Assembly (NCBI GenBank): GCA_934202525.1
Contig: CAKPYB010000022.1
Coordinates: 1-56,497 of the forward strand
Length of the DNA: 56,497 nt
Direction: 5' to 3'
Source: an uncultured Prevotella sp.
GTDB taxonomy: Bacteria > Bacteroidota > Bacteroidia > Bacteroidales > Bacteroidaceae
Positions within the stretch are counted from its first letter, which is position 1. Every line of letters starts with the position of its first letter. The notes below the pieces were generated by a model. It made no database searches and had not been told where the DNA came from. It worked only from the letters and a program-made list of their open reading frames with translations. This document shows positions 34,760-43,174 of this stretch, piece by piece. A program made the translations under genes and the position numbers.

Positions 34760-35560
34760 TTAGTATATTCCAACATTATTCCTTAGCCATTGTAATTCTC
34801 TTTCTATTGAAGTATTGGAAAGTCCTAATTTTTTAGCTTTCATCAAGCATTCAAAAGCTTTTTGATAATTGCCATACGAAGAACATGCCATCCCCATATT
34901 AGAATAACACAAAGCATCTGTATTCGGACTACCTTGATTATACTCTTGTTCGAGTGCTTGCAGGAAATATTTCTCAGCAACCTGATAGTTTTTTGCCTTA
35001 TAAGCCTGACAACCCATGCTAAAAAAAACATCTCTATTAGAATGCAACATCAATTCCCAATGAAAAAGTACAGACAGTTCCATATGCTTTGGATCAAAAT
35101 GAGCTGTATCTTTATTATATTTGTATCCAGCATTTTGAGCAACTTTTTTGGAAGCCTCATTATCATCTGAAATATCAAGAAAAGCCTTTACTATATTATA
35201 TTGCTTGATATATTCAGTAAAACTTACCAATGCTTCAGTTGCATAACCATTTCTTTGATAGGAAGGAAGAATAGCATAAGCAGTGTTCCAAGATATTTCA
35301 CCAGTTTGTTCACGATAAAGTTCACCACCAACTAATCCTATCGGAGTACCATTGGTTAATCTAACAATATACTCTATAGATCGCCCATTCTTTATACTAT
35401 CAACCATATACGCCGTAAACAAATCTATATTACTCATATGGTCTTCCCTTAACACATAGTACTTTTTTACATCTGCAAATGAAAAAAGCTGCTTCAAAAA
35501 TACAGTATCAGCTATTGTTACAGTAGTCAATACCAATCTCTTAGTACGTATTGTATTCAT
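34760..35560 (-). CDS. GNAT acetyltransferase fused to TPR-like repeats
   Basis: 266 aa. Residues 1-155 form a GNAT domain of the RimJ/RimL type (start TIRTKRLVLTTV, AYAILPSYQRNGYATEAL acetyl-CoA loop, DDNEASKKVAQNAGY). Residues 170-260 hold two or three TPR-like helical repeats (YKAKNYQVAEKYFLQALE, SYGNYQKAFECLMKAKKLG). A fused N-acetyltransferase and protein-binding module within an E1/E2/JAB operon could modify the target or the unseen ubiquitin-like protein (inference). Confidence 0.8.
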   Translation of the reverse strand: MNTIRTKRLVLTTVTIADTVFLKQLFSFADVKKYYVLREDHMSNIDLFTAYMVDSIKNGRSIEYIVRLTNGTPIGLVGGELYREQTGEISWNTAYAILPSYQRNGYATEALVSFTEYIKQYNIVKAFLDISDDNEASKKVAQNAGYKYNKDTAHFDPKHMELSVLFHWELMLHSNRDVFFSMGCQAYKAKNYQVAEKYFLQALEQEYNQGSPNTDALCYSNMGMACSSYGNYQKAFECLMKAKKLGLSNTSIERELQWLRNNVGIY

Positions 35561-35611
35561 ATTTCAATATTTCTTTTCACTAATGCACAAGCATACCTTT
35601 TGATATTATCC

Positions 35612-36016
35612 TTAAAGCACGCACTCTCTTGAAACCGTAATACACTCTTTTCCTTCAATGGTTTGTCTCTCAACAAGAAGATAACCTAGTTGTTGTGAAT
35701 AAATAAAAAAGCCTGTTGAACCTGGATATACTTTCGCAGGAACAGCCCTTCTTTTTACCATATTATAAACATCATCTGTTCCTTCTCCCCAAAAGGTTTT
35801 CTGAACAACGGCTTGCCCTGCATAATCAGAATCAAATATAATAAGAAAACCTTGCTCCATAGACAAGGCATAAGTCACACCTGTCATCGTTCTATCCAGT
35901 TTAGAACGCCCTATTTTTATTAACTTTGCATCAGGTATGGGCTGAATACTATCAACCTCAGACTCTCTTAATCCAAGAAAGCCCATAATTAATTGTGTTG
36001 CTCCAATTGTTGCCAT
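35612..36016 (-). CDS. hypothetical protein, first gene of the E1/E2/JAB operon
   Basis: 134 aa, no signal peptide, no domain I recognise. It opens MATIGATQLIMGFLG and alternates strand-like runs (FFIYSQQLGYLLVERQ near the end), a predicted alpha/beta or beta-rich soluble protein. It does not look like a beta-grasp ubiquitin-like protein and lacks a C-terminal glycine pair (it ends RECVL). As the promoter-proximal gene it could be the substrate, sensor or a very divergent modifier. AT-rich like its neighbours. Confidence 0.65.
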   Translation of the reverse strand: MATIGATQLIMGFLGLRESEVDSIQPIPDAKLIKIGRSKLDRTMTGVTYALSMEQGFLIIFDSDYAGQAVVQKTFWGEGTDDVYNMVKRRAVPAKVYPGSTGFFIYSQQLGYLLVERQTIEGKECITVSRECVL

Positions 36017-36540
36017 AAACTACAATTACCTTACATAGCAAACTTGTTCCCAGAAGTTGCATTAGTTATTAAAAGTTTTTAAAGAATTGGCGTGGGACTA
36101 TTGCCTTTACGCCAGAATAGAGGTTGTGGAAGGACCTATCTGCTAGCATAGGACAATAGCCCACGCCAAAAGGGTATATTATTCCTCTTCCATTTTGAAA
36201 AGGATACAATAATCCTAAAGGCGTGAGAATATTGTTCACTATCCAAGCAGATTTCGAAACTTCCACATTTCTATTCTAGGATAACGTTCAATACGCTCAT
36301 TCATTTGAGTCTTCATCGCAACCGTTCTTTTCCGTCTGCTCCAACTCTGACCGCAAAAGTAAGCAATATTCTTGATACTGCCAAACTTTTAGCGATGTTT
36401 TTTATCCCGAAGGACAAAAAAGGCATTGAACGCTGCCATTGCCGAGAGAAAAACACTTCCACATTTCTATTCCATGACAACAATTCAATGCCCTATACCT
36501 ATATACCATCCCTTACGAAAAGGTAAACAACCAATTACGA
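36017..36540. other. long leader with inverted and direct repeats
   Basis: 524 bases without a convincing gene. GGCGTGGGACTATTGCC (36089-36105) and GGACAATAGCCCACGCC (36151-36167) form a large imperfect stem with a 45-nt loop, and a third GGCGTGAGAATATTG copy lies at 36220-36234. ACTTCCACATTTCTATTC occurs exactly twice (36259-36276 and 36455-36472). A small open frame at 36069-36266 crosses the stem and is probably not coding. If the promoter at 36354-36385 serves the operon, the leader is about 330 nt. Confidence 0.65.
36354..36385 (-). promoter_or_regulatory. probable promoter of the E1/E2/JAB operon
   Basis: CAAAAGTA at 36354-36361 (-7) and CAAA at 36382-36385 (-33), spacer 20 bp, minus strand. 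Confidence 0.65.
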
Positions 36541-36882
36541 TTATCTCTTAGTTATTGTCCCCTTCCTTGTATTCACCGAGAAATTACCGAGCGATGACTT
36601 CACCTGATACACGCCATTCTTGGCACTCACCAGCTTTGTCGACATTCCCATAAAGCTGACACCGCCATCCTTCTTCTCGATGGTGTACTTTCCAAACGGA
36701 GTATTCACAACAATATGGTGCTTGGTGTTCTCAACCACTCCATACACTGTGCCGGATGGAGCCTGCCTTACCTGATCGGCTACGCTCTTTACGGCATTTG
36801 CTACATCGGTGTTGTTACTCTTTGCAAAACTGGTTGTGGTGGCAGTTACTACCATCATCAACGAAATCATAATCTTCTTCAT
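36541..36882 (-). CDS. small secreted hypothetical protein
   Basis: 113 aa with a signal peptide (MKKIMISLMMVV...SFA). The mature part is short, basic and beta-rich with repeated hydrophobic/threonine strands (HHIVVNTPFGKYTIEKK, GVYQVKSSLGNFSVNT). No family is recognised. It has a consensus promoter (36965-36996) and a pair of LytTR-like repeats upstream (37013-37043) shared with the GH25 lysozyme gene, so it may belong to the same regulon. Confidence 0.75.
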   Translation of the reverse strand: MKKIMISLMMVVTATTTSFAKSNNTDVANAVKSVADQVRQAPSGTVYGVVENTKHHIVVNTPFGKYTIEKKDGGVSFMGMSTKLVSAKNGVYQVKSSLGNFSVNTRKGTITKR

Positions 36883-36964
36883 ACCTTATTATATATTAAA
36901 GGGTTATACTTCATTTTCCTCGTTCCACGATTCTTTCTTTTCTATCGCTTCCCGATTACGATTG

Positions 36965-37043
36965 CAAAAGTAAGAAGATTATTTCTATCCGCCAAATATC
37001 CAAACTTGGCTTGTATGAAATGCCATTCTGAATGTACCAAATG
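36965..37043 (-). promoter_or_regulatory. promoter with paired LytTR-like direct repeats (113-aa gene)
   Basis: CAAAAGTA 36965-36972 (-7) and CAAA 36993-36996 (-33), spacer 20. Upstream, GTATGAAATG (37013-37022) and GTACCAAATG (37034-37043) are direct repeats 21 bp apart, matching those before the GH25 gene. Confidence 0.65.
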
Positions 37044-37216
37044 ACAAAGAGGGGGCGCCATAAGTCTAAATTACAGTTGGCGCATAACAGTTGACCTACG
37101 CATGCACAACAGCTGTTGTGCGACCGGAGATACTAACTAACTCAAAAACATATACTATCTTTTCTAACAACTTATATTATGTTTTTCAACAACATATCAG
37201 TAACATTCCAACAAAC

Positions 37217-37251
37217 AAAAAAGGGTGAATCATTTACTTATGACACACCCT
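37217..37251 (-). terminator. intrinsic terminator of the micro-gene
   Basis: On the minus strand AGGGTG...CACCCT stem (37222-37251) followed by TTTTTT (37217-37222). Confidence 0.7.
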
Positions 37252-37279
37252 CTTTGCTAAATCAGACACACAATTGATC

Positions 37280-37354
37280 TTATCTTATAATATTATACTC
37301 AAACTCATAATCCCCATTCTTCAGCCATTCGGGAACATCTTCCCCATTTTCCAT
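37280..37354 (-). CDS. possible 24-aa micro-protein with strong ribosome site
   Basis: ATG 37354 opens MENGEDVPEWLKNGDYEF and ends NIIR-stop at 37280. It is preceded by AAAGGAGGAATAAGGCCTT, an unusually strong Shine-Dalgarno for this phylum, by a consensus promoter (37394-37426), and followed by a hairpin with T-run. The transcript would be about 170 nt. It may be an acidic micro-protein, the surviving end of a lost gene, or a small RNA; the sequence alone cannot decide. Confidence 0.45.
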   Translation of the reverse strand: MENGEDVPEWLKNGDYEFEYNIIR

Positions 37355-37393
37355 AAGGCCTTATTCCTCCTTTTTTAGTTCAAATTAAAATTG

Positions 37394-37426
37394 CAAAAAT
37401 ACCTCCCGTCAAAATTTATAACCAAA
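37394..37426 (-). promoter_or_regulatory. promoter of the micro-gene
   Basis: CAAAAATA 37394-37401 (-7) and CAAA 37423-37426 (-33), spacer 21 bp, minus strand. Confidence 0.6.
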
Positions 37427-37520
37427 ATTTATATACCTACAAGTTTTGAATCTAGCGATAAAAACAAGAGGATTAAGAGGCTGGGATTCCTTGTTTTCTG
37501 CTCTATATTAAGAACAAGAC

Positions 37521-37630
37521 CTATAGTTGTACGACTATAAAGTTACAGTTGTACGACTATACATGCTATGGTTGTACAACTGTAGAGTTATGGTTGTACA
37601 ACTATAGGGGTTATAGTCGTACAACTATAG
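37521..37630. repeat. five TATAGTTGTACGACTATA-type palindromes at 22/23 bp (orphan array)
   Basis: Cores GTTGTACGAC or GTTGTACAAC start at 37526, 37548, 37571, 37593 and 37616, giving spacing 22, 23, 22 and 23 bp. Each is an imperfect palindrome with ATAG/CTAT flanks. The closest gene of the ATPase type ends 200 bp away with its 3' end toward the array, so the array does not serve its promoter. It is probably the remnant of another array-bearing locus or controls the micro-gene. Confidence 0.9.
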
Positions 37631-37831
37631 ATTTTCCTCAACGGCATCATCTTGTCAAGAAATCACAAACACCTGATTATCAACAAGTTTCTATTCTTCT
37701 TCATATTTGCGATATTCTCAAAGGAACAATAAGCGTCTGAAAATACGAGAATCTCAGGCAAGCTAATGTAAAAAAGTTTCATTCTTAACAACGCCGCATC
37801 ACTACATCTTCGGGATATTCTTACAGATTAC

Positions 37832-39418
37832 CTACTTCATCTTCCACCCATCAATGGTTCCCGTCTTCGATGAGAAGTTGCAGCCTATCTGATAAATCTT
37901 TCTGCCATCTGCTGCATATTCCCTGGCATAGCCCATATCCTCTATCTGCTTCAGGGCTTCCTCTGCCGAACCATCACGCTTGAATTCGAAGATGTAGATA
38001 TAGTTCGGAGTCTCTACCACGCAATCTACCCTACCTTCGCTTTGTTGCTTTTCGATGAAGACCGTGAAACAGCTGATCATTCTCAATACGAGATAGAAGG
38101 TGTATTGAAAATAACGTTCCTTCTCGCGCTCATCGTCCTTACGACGCTGGTTATAAGGAATGCTGGCAAAGAAGGAAGTCATCAGATTCTCCAACTGATG
38201 GCAATCGCCCTTCGACATCACATCTATTACCTGAATGACCCAGGCATCCGTCGACTTCGATGGCTTCAGATAACTGGAAGCTACCAGCGTCAGGAAACCG
38301 CTCCTCACTTCATCATTCGGAAAATCCAGGAGATAGGAATCGGTATCCATATTCCAGTCCTTAATGGTAAGATAACCGCTCTGATAAATCATTGGCAACG
38401 GTGCTTCCACATCTGCCTTGTAGTCGATAAAACTACTCGTAGGATAAAACCTGTTCACCATCTCACTGATGTTCTCATCAAAATGAGACAATAGGCGAAT
38501 AAGATAGGTTGGCGAACCGGTGCGGAACCAATAATCCGCCAGAATCTTCTTGCTCAAAGCATTCAAGATACTAAAAGGATTATAGATATCAAGCATGTTA
38601 GGACTGAAGTGATAACCATCAAACTTCCTCTTCAGTTTGTATTTCATCCCTTCCTCTGTGGTTTTATATCTCACAGCCATCGCTTTGATCTGTTCCTCGA
38701 AAGTGGAATACAATTCCTCTTCCGTAATACCACAAAGTGCCTCGTAATGCTCGTCCATACTGATGTCGTTAGGCTGATTGAAACCACTGAACACGCTCAC
38801 TTGTGAGAACTTGGTAACACCTGTGAGCAAAACAAATTGCAGGTCATCATCAGCTTCTTTAAACACAGAATATACGCCTTTGAGCAGATTGCGATTATAA
38901 TCCTCCAAAGTCATCTTTCCATATTCATTCGGCACAGAAATATCCATATCCATCACATCAAGCAAAGGCTTGTCATACTCATCAATGAGTACGACAGCTC
39001 TCATTCCTGTTTTCTTATGAGCATTCCCTAACACAGCCTTAAAGCGACTACCTAAAGTCTCGGCCAACTCCTCACGCCCATAGATACGTTCTGCCATGGC
39101 AACAAACTCCTCCAATACTTTGTCTAACGCATAAGGCTCTACAAAGTTTTGACCACCAAAAGAGAGATGGAACACAGGATATTGCTTCCATTCCTTCTCC
39201 AACTTGTCGATGGAAAGACCTTTAAAAAGTTCCTTCTTTCCCTCGAAATAGCATTTCAAGGTAGATACGAGCAATGACTTTCCAAATCGTCGTGGACGAC
39301 TCAGAAAGTATATTTTACCATTAGTCACTAAGTCATAGACCAATGCCGTCTTATCGAGATAAACATAACCATCTTCTATGATTTGTTCGAAACTCTGTAT
39401 TCCGATAGGATATTTCAT
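37832..39418 (-). CDS. AAA-ATPase-like protein with PD-(D/E)XK nuclease domain (DUF1703 type, ATPase 3)
   Basis: 528 aa. The N-terminus LDKTALVYDLVTNGKIYFL, Walker A RPRRFGKSLL (41-50) and Walker B VVLIDEYDKP (141-150) define the AAA-ATPase_like/DUF1703 family, also expanded in Bacteroidota. The C-terminus carries the nuclease motif with D465 in GRVDCVV and E478-F-K480 in IFEFKRD, all intact. Function is unknown; a mobile-element or defence role has been suggested for such nuclease-fused ATPases in general. Unlike the other ATPases here, its promoter (39445-39475) has no iterated repeats. Confidence 0.9.
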   Translation of the reverse strand: MKYPIGIQSFEQIIEDGYVYLDKTALVYDLVTNGKIYFLSRPRRFGKSLLVSTLKCYFEGKKELFKGLSIDKLEKEWKQYPVFHLSFGGQNFVEPYALDKVLEEFVAMAERIYGREELAETLGSRFKAVLGNAHKKTGMRAVVLIDEYDKPLLDVMDMDISVPNEYGKMTLEDYNRNLLKGVYSVFKEADDDLQFVLLTGVTKFSQVSVFSGFNQPNDISMDEHYEALCGITEEELYSTFEEQIKAMAVRYKTTEEGMKYKLKRKFDGYHFSPNMLDIYNPFSILNALSKKILADYWFRTGSPTYLIRLLSHFDENISEMVNRFYPTSSFIDYKADVEAPLPMIYQSGYLTIKDWNMDTDSYLLDFPNDEVRSGFLTLVASSYLKPSKSTDAWVIQVIDVMSKGDCHQLENLMTSFFASIPYNQRRKDDEREKERYFQYTFYLVLRMISCFTVFIEKQQSEGRVDCVVETPNYIYIFEFKRDGSAEEALKQIEDMGYAREYAADGRKIYQIGCNFSSKTGTIDGWKMK

Positions 39419-39444
39419 ATTGCTGCCTTTTTAATTTCTTTCGG

Positions 39445-39475
39445 CAAAGTTACAAAAAATAATGATACAAGCAAA
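39445..39475 (-). promoter_or_regulatory. promoter of ATPase 3
   Basis: CAAAGTTA 39445-39452 (-7) and CAAA 39472-39475 (-33), spacer 19 bp. Confidence 0.7.
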
Positions 39476-39526
39476 AGAATAGCCCGAAAAAAAATAACGA
39501 GATTGCAAAATACCATATTTGTGGGA

Positions 39527-39557
39527 TTGTTGACAAGGAAAAAAAATAATACCTTTG
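39527..39557 (+). promoter_or_regulatory. promoter of the DAACS symporter
   Basis: TTG 39527-39529 (-33) and TACCTTTG 39550-39557 (-7), spacer 20 bp. Confidence 0.7.
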
Positions 39558-39583
39558 CCTTTTGAAAATAATAGTTTAAAATC

Positions 39584-40867
39584 ATGGTAGAAACAATGAA
39601 TAATATTGGAAATAGACAGCCGGATAGCAATGCTGGCTGCAGTAAGCAAAAAGGAGTGAAGAATAAGCAAACCCGGCAGCTGGTACTATGGATTGGCGCT
39701 TTGATAGTAGGCGCAGTCTTAGGTATATTCGGCATTAGCTGGCTGGATGGTCTGATGAATTTCATAGCCACGGTCTATACCCGCTTATTCCAGCTTCTGG
39801 CAGTACCAACCATAGCCTTGGCAGTTATCACAACCCTGGCATCCTTGGGCAACCAGGCAGATACCGGTAAGATATTCCGCCACGCCATCACCTACACCCT
39901 GCTCACGACGATAGCAGCTGCAGCAGTGGGACTGGTGCTCTACAACATCGTTTCTCCTGGCAATTTACCTACTGCCTTGGTACAGAGCGGTATGGCAGAT
40001 GTTCCCCAAAAGCTGGGAGAAACCAGCTATTATGACCATATTCTTGGGGTAATACCCAACAACATCATCAAGCCGTTTGCCGAAGGAAATGTACTCTCTA
40101 TATTGATTTTGGCGGCAGCAGCAGGTATTGCTTTAGCCAAGATGCCATCAAGCGATAAGAAAGAAGTCGTGATGAAGGGATTGTTTGGATTACAGGATCT
40201 GCTTTTCATGCTGATTCATGGATTAATCTGGGCTCTGCCTCTGGGTATCGTTGCCTTTGCAGCACAACTCTCAGCCCAGTTCTCTGCGGGTATCGTGATG
40301 GCTTCTCTAGGAAAGTACGTAGCTGTTATCCTGGGAGGTAATGTCATTCAATTCTTCATCATCCTTCCGCTCTTCCTCTTGGCAAGAGGTTTGAACCCAG
40401 TGCGCACTTTGGGTAAGATGATGCCGGCAGTATTAATGGCTCTGTTTACAAAGAGTTCTGCTGCTACGTTGCCGGTGACGATGCAGACAGCAGAAGACAG
40501 ACTGGGAGTTTCCAATCAGGTTTCCCGCTTCGTATTGCCTATCTGTACTACCATCAACATGAATGGTTGCGCTGCGTTTATCCTCGTAACCTCCTTATTC
40601 CTGATGCAGAATGGAGGAATGCCTTTACCTTGGACTACGATGATTCTCTGGCTCTTCATTTCAGTTATCTCAGCAGTGGGTAATGCAGGAGTACCGATGG
40701 GATGTTATTTCCTTACCCTATCTCTGATGTCCGGCATCAATGCTCCTATCGGCATCATGGGCATCATCCTGCCAATCTATACCATCATCGACATGATTGA
40801 AACGGCAGAAAACGTATGGTCTGATTCCTGTGTCTGTGCCATGGTGGATAGGGATTTGAAAAGATAG
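39584..40867 (+). CDS. dicarboxylate/amino-acid:cation symporter (DAACS family)
   Basis: 427-aa inner membrane transporter with about eight transmembrane helices and two re-entrant loops. The family signatures are FTKSSAATLPVTMQ (serine-rich loop HP1) and CTTINMNGCAAF (helix 7 N-M-x-G), plus GNAGVPMG in HP2. It should import a dicarboxylate or amino acid such as glutamate, serine or threonine with sodium or protons. A start at 39596 is also possible, because the N-terminal 30 residues are polar and not conserved-looking. Confidence 0.85.
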   Translation: MVETMNNIGNRQPDSNAGCSKQKGVKNKQTRQLVLWIGALIVGAVLGIFGISWLDGLMNFIATVYTRLFQLLAVPTIALAVITTLASLGNQADTGKIFRHAITYTLLTTIAAAAVGLVLYNIVSPGNLPTALVQSGMADVPQKLGETSYYDHILGVIPNNIIKPFAEGNVLSILILAAAAGIALAKMPSSDKKEVVMKGLFGLQDLLFMLIHGLIWALPLGIVAFAAQLSAQFSAGIVMASLGKYVAVILGGNVIQFFIILPLFLLARGLNPVRTLGKMMPAVLMALFTKSSAATLPVTMQTAEDRLGVSNQVSRFVLPICTTINMNGCAAFILVTSLFLMQNGGMPLPWTTMILWLFISVISAVGNAGVPMGCYFLTLSLMSGINAPIGIMGIILPIYTIIDMIETAENVWSDSCVCAMVDRDLKR

Positions 40868-40924
40868 AAACAATAGTGAGCATGCAAAAATATCACCATG
40901 ATTGTAGGATAAGGGCAGAAAAAC

Positions 40925-40955
40925 TTTGTGCTTTCAAGATTTATTCGTACTTTTG
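40925..40955 (+). promoter_or_regulatory. promoter of the Kef-type antiporter
   Basis: TTTG 40925-40928 (-33) and TACTTTTG 40948-40955 (-7), spacer 19 bp. Confidence 0.8.
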
Positions 40956-41032
40956 CAGTCAAAAACAGAAAGGGAGGGATGAATGCTGATGCAGAAATCC
41001 CTCTTTAAGTATAACAAAAAAGGAGAAAGCCT

Positions 41033-43174
41033 ATGTTCCATATCGCTCAATACTTCCCTATCACTGACCCTACGTTGATATTCTTCGTAGTGCTCCTCAT
41101 CATCCTCTTTGCCCCTATCATCATGGGTAAACTCCGTATCCCGCACATCATCGGTATGGTGCTGGCAGGTGTGCTCATAGGCAAATACGGACTGAATATC
41201 CTGGAGCGCGACTCTTCGTTTGAGCTCTTCGGAAAGGTGGGACTTTATTACATCATGTTCCTCGCCGCCCTGGAGATGGATATGGAAGGCATGAAAAAGA
41301 ACAAGTCGCGACTGCTTATCTATGGTCTGCTCACCTGTTTTATACCGTTCTTCCTCACATACGGCATGAGTATCTGGCTGCTCCACTACTCTGCCAAGGC
41401 ATCCTTCCTGCTGAGCTGCATCATGGCATCCAATACGCTGATTGCCTATCCTATCGTTTCGAGATACGGACTGCAACAGAAACCGAGCGTTACGCTGAGT
41501 GTGGGGTCGAGCATGATTTCGCTGCTCATAGCCCTGATTATGCTTGCCGGACTGGTAGCATCGTTCAGCAAGCATGACGGCGTACTGTTCTGGGTATTCT
41601 TCACCCTCAAGTTTGCCGCCTATTGTGGCGTGATGATTATGCTGATTCCCCGACTTACAAGATGGTTCTTGCGAAGATACAGCGATGCGGTGATGCAGTT
41701 TATCTTCGTACTTTCAATGCTGTTTATGAGTGCGGCACTTTCGCAGATAGTGGGCATCGAGGGCGTTTTCGGTGCTTTCTTCGCCGGTCTGATATTAAAC
41801 AGGTATATTCCGCATGTTTCGCCACTGATGAACCGCCTCGAGTTTATCGGCAATGCCCTCTTCATTCCTTATTTTCTGATAGGTGTGGGCATGCTGATCA
41901 ATATCAATCTGCTGTTTCAGGGCAGTCATATTCTATGGGTCGTGTTCTGCATCGCCTTCTTCGGAACCCTGGGCAAAGCCATCGCAGCCTATATCGCCTG
42001 TCTGGGTTTCCGATTGCCACTTTCTTCGGGTCACATGATGTTCGGACTCACTTCGGCTCATGCTGCCGGAAGTATCGCCATGGTGATGGTAGGTATGCAT
42101 CTGCTCGTAGCACCGGGCACTTATCTCGTCAACGATGATATGCTCAATGGTGTGGTTATGATGATTCTGATTACCTGCATCATCTCATCCATCCTTACCG
42201 ACCGGTCTTCGCAGAAGATTATCCTGAGAGACAAGGAACTGCCTGATGCGGAAGACGACAAGAAGGTGAGCGATGAGAAGATTCTGGTTCCGGTGAAATA
42301 TCCTGAATATGCCGACAACCTGATGAGTCTGGCGTTTCTGGTGAGAAACCAGAAACTGAACAGGGGACTCATCTGCCTGAATGTGGTATATGAAGACAAG
42401 GACATGCGATACAACCAGGAACAGGGAAGACGGATTCTGGAACATTGCAGTCAGCTGGCTGCTGCCACCGATGTGATGACGCAGACCCAGGTTCGTATTG
42501 CCGCCAACATCGCCAACGGCATCAAGCATGCCTTCAACGAGTTCCAATGTTCTGAGATTATCATCGGAATGCACATGCATCCTGAGGTTTCGCCGAAGTT
42601 CTGGGGAGAATTTCACCAGAGTCTTTTCAACGGATTGAGCCGACAGATCATCATGGCACGCATCAGACAGCCGTTGAATACATTGAGACGAATACAGGTA
42701 GCCGTACCTTCGAGAGCAGAGTTTGAGCCGGGTTTCTACCGCTGGTTGGAACGCCTAGCCCGACTTGCCGGCAACCTCGACTGCCGCATTCAGTTTCATG
42801 GCAGAGAAGAGAGTCTGGCGCTCATCAATGAATATATCAAGAACCGGCATCCGGAAGTGCGTGCTGATTATACCCAGATGATTCACTGGAACGAGTTGCC
42901 GCAGTTGGCTTCGCAGATATCTCCAGACCACCTGTTCGTGGTAGTAACCGCCCGTAAGGGAACCGTATCTTACAAGACAGCACTGGAGCGTTTGCCGGAA
43001 GAAATAACGAAATACTTCTCAGGTACCAACCTGATGATTATCTTCCCCGACCAGCATGGTGATTCCTACGGCGACCAGCTTACCTTCGCTGAGCCTCAGC
43101 ATCAGGAAGAGATCAGTGCTTACGAATCATTCCTGCAATGGTTTAAGAAGAAATGCAACTTTAAAAAAATGTAA
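41033..43174 (+). CDS. CPA2/Kef-type cation:proton antiporter with USP-like C-terminus
   Basis: 713 aa. Residues about 1-385 form a CPA2 antiporter domain of 12-13 helices (LRIPHIIGMVLAGVLIG, then the pore segment GAFFAGLILNRY and LTSAHAAGSIAMVM). Residues 415-690 are cytoplasmic with two universal-stress-protein-like halves (ILVPVKYPEYADNLMSLA and VAVPSRAEFEPGF). Transports K+ or Na+ against protons; the USP-like region probably binds nucleotide and regulates it. Monocistronic. Confidence 0.85.
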   Translation: MFHIAQYFPITDPTLIFFVVLLIILFAPIIMGKLRIPHIIGMVLAGVLIGKYGLNILERDSSFELFGKVGLYYIMFLAALEMDMEGMKKNKSRLLIYGLLTCFIPFFLTYGMSIWLLHYSAKASFLLSCIMASNTLIAYPIVSRYGLQQKPSVTLSVGSSMISLLIALIMLAGLVASFSKHDGVLFWVFFTLKFAAYCGVMIMLIPRLTRWFLRRYSDAVMQFIFVLSMLFMSAALSQIVGIEGVFGAFFAGLILNRYIPHVSPLMNRLEFIGNALFIPYFLIGVGMLININLLFQGSHILWVVFCIAFFGTLGKAIAAYIACLGFRLPLSSGHMMFGLTSAHAAGSIAMVMVGMHLLVAPGTYLVNDDMLNGVVMMILITCIISSILTDRSSQKIILRDKELPDAEDDKKVSDEKILVPVKYPEYADNLMSLAFLVRNQKLNRGLICLNVVYEDKDMRYNQEQGRRILEHCSQLAAATDVMTQTQVRIAANIANGIKHAFNEFQCSEIIIGMHMHPEVSPKFWGEFHQSLFNGLSRQIIMARIRQPLNTLRRIQVAVPSRAEFEPGFYRWLERLARLAGNLDCRIQFHGREESLALINEYIKNRHPEVRADYTQMIHWNELPQLASQISPDHLFVVVTARKGTVSYKTALERLPEEITKYFSGTNLMIIFPDQHGDSYGDQLTFAEPQHQEEISAYESFLQWFKKKCNFKKM

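Larger units (their letters stand above)
36883..37831. other. 950-bp region between annotated genes
   Basis: Holds the promoter and LytTR-like sites of the 113-aa gene, a perfect 18-bp palindrome GCACAACAGCTGTTGTGC (37104-37121), a possible micro-gene with promoter, ribosome site and terminator (37217-37426), and a five-copy GTTGTACGAC array (37526-37625). Between the array and the third ATPase gene (37631-37831) I see nothing. Confidence 0.7.

Noticed and set aside
30297..36016. Type II CBASS (Cap2/Cap3) or PRTRC system
   Set aside because: No CD-NTase or effector of CBASS and no PRTRC partition/ubiquitin proteins; E1 and E2 are separate proteins.
36069..36266. 65-codon frame in the E1/E2/JAB operon leader
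   Set aside because: Runs through the inverted repeat and has no ribosome site or family; I prefer a structured leader.
37832..39418. Iterated-repeat promoter for ATPase 3
   Set aside because: A normal promoter is present but no repeats were found in the 170 bp upstream; this DUF1703-type protein does not follow the pattern.
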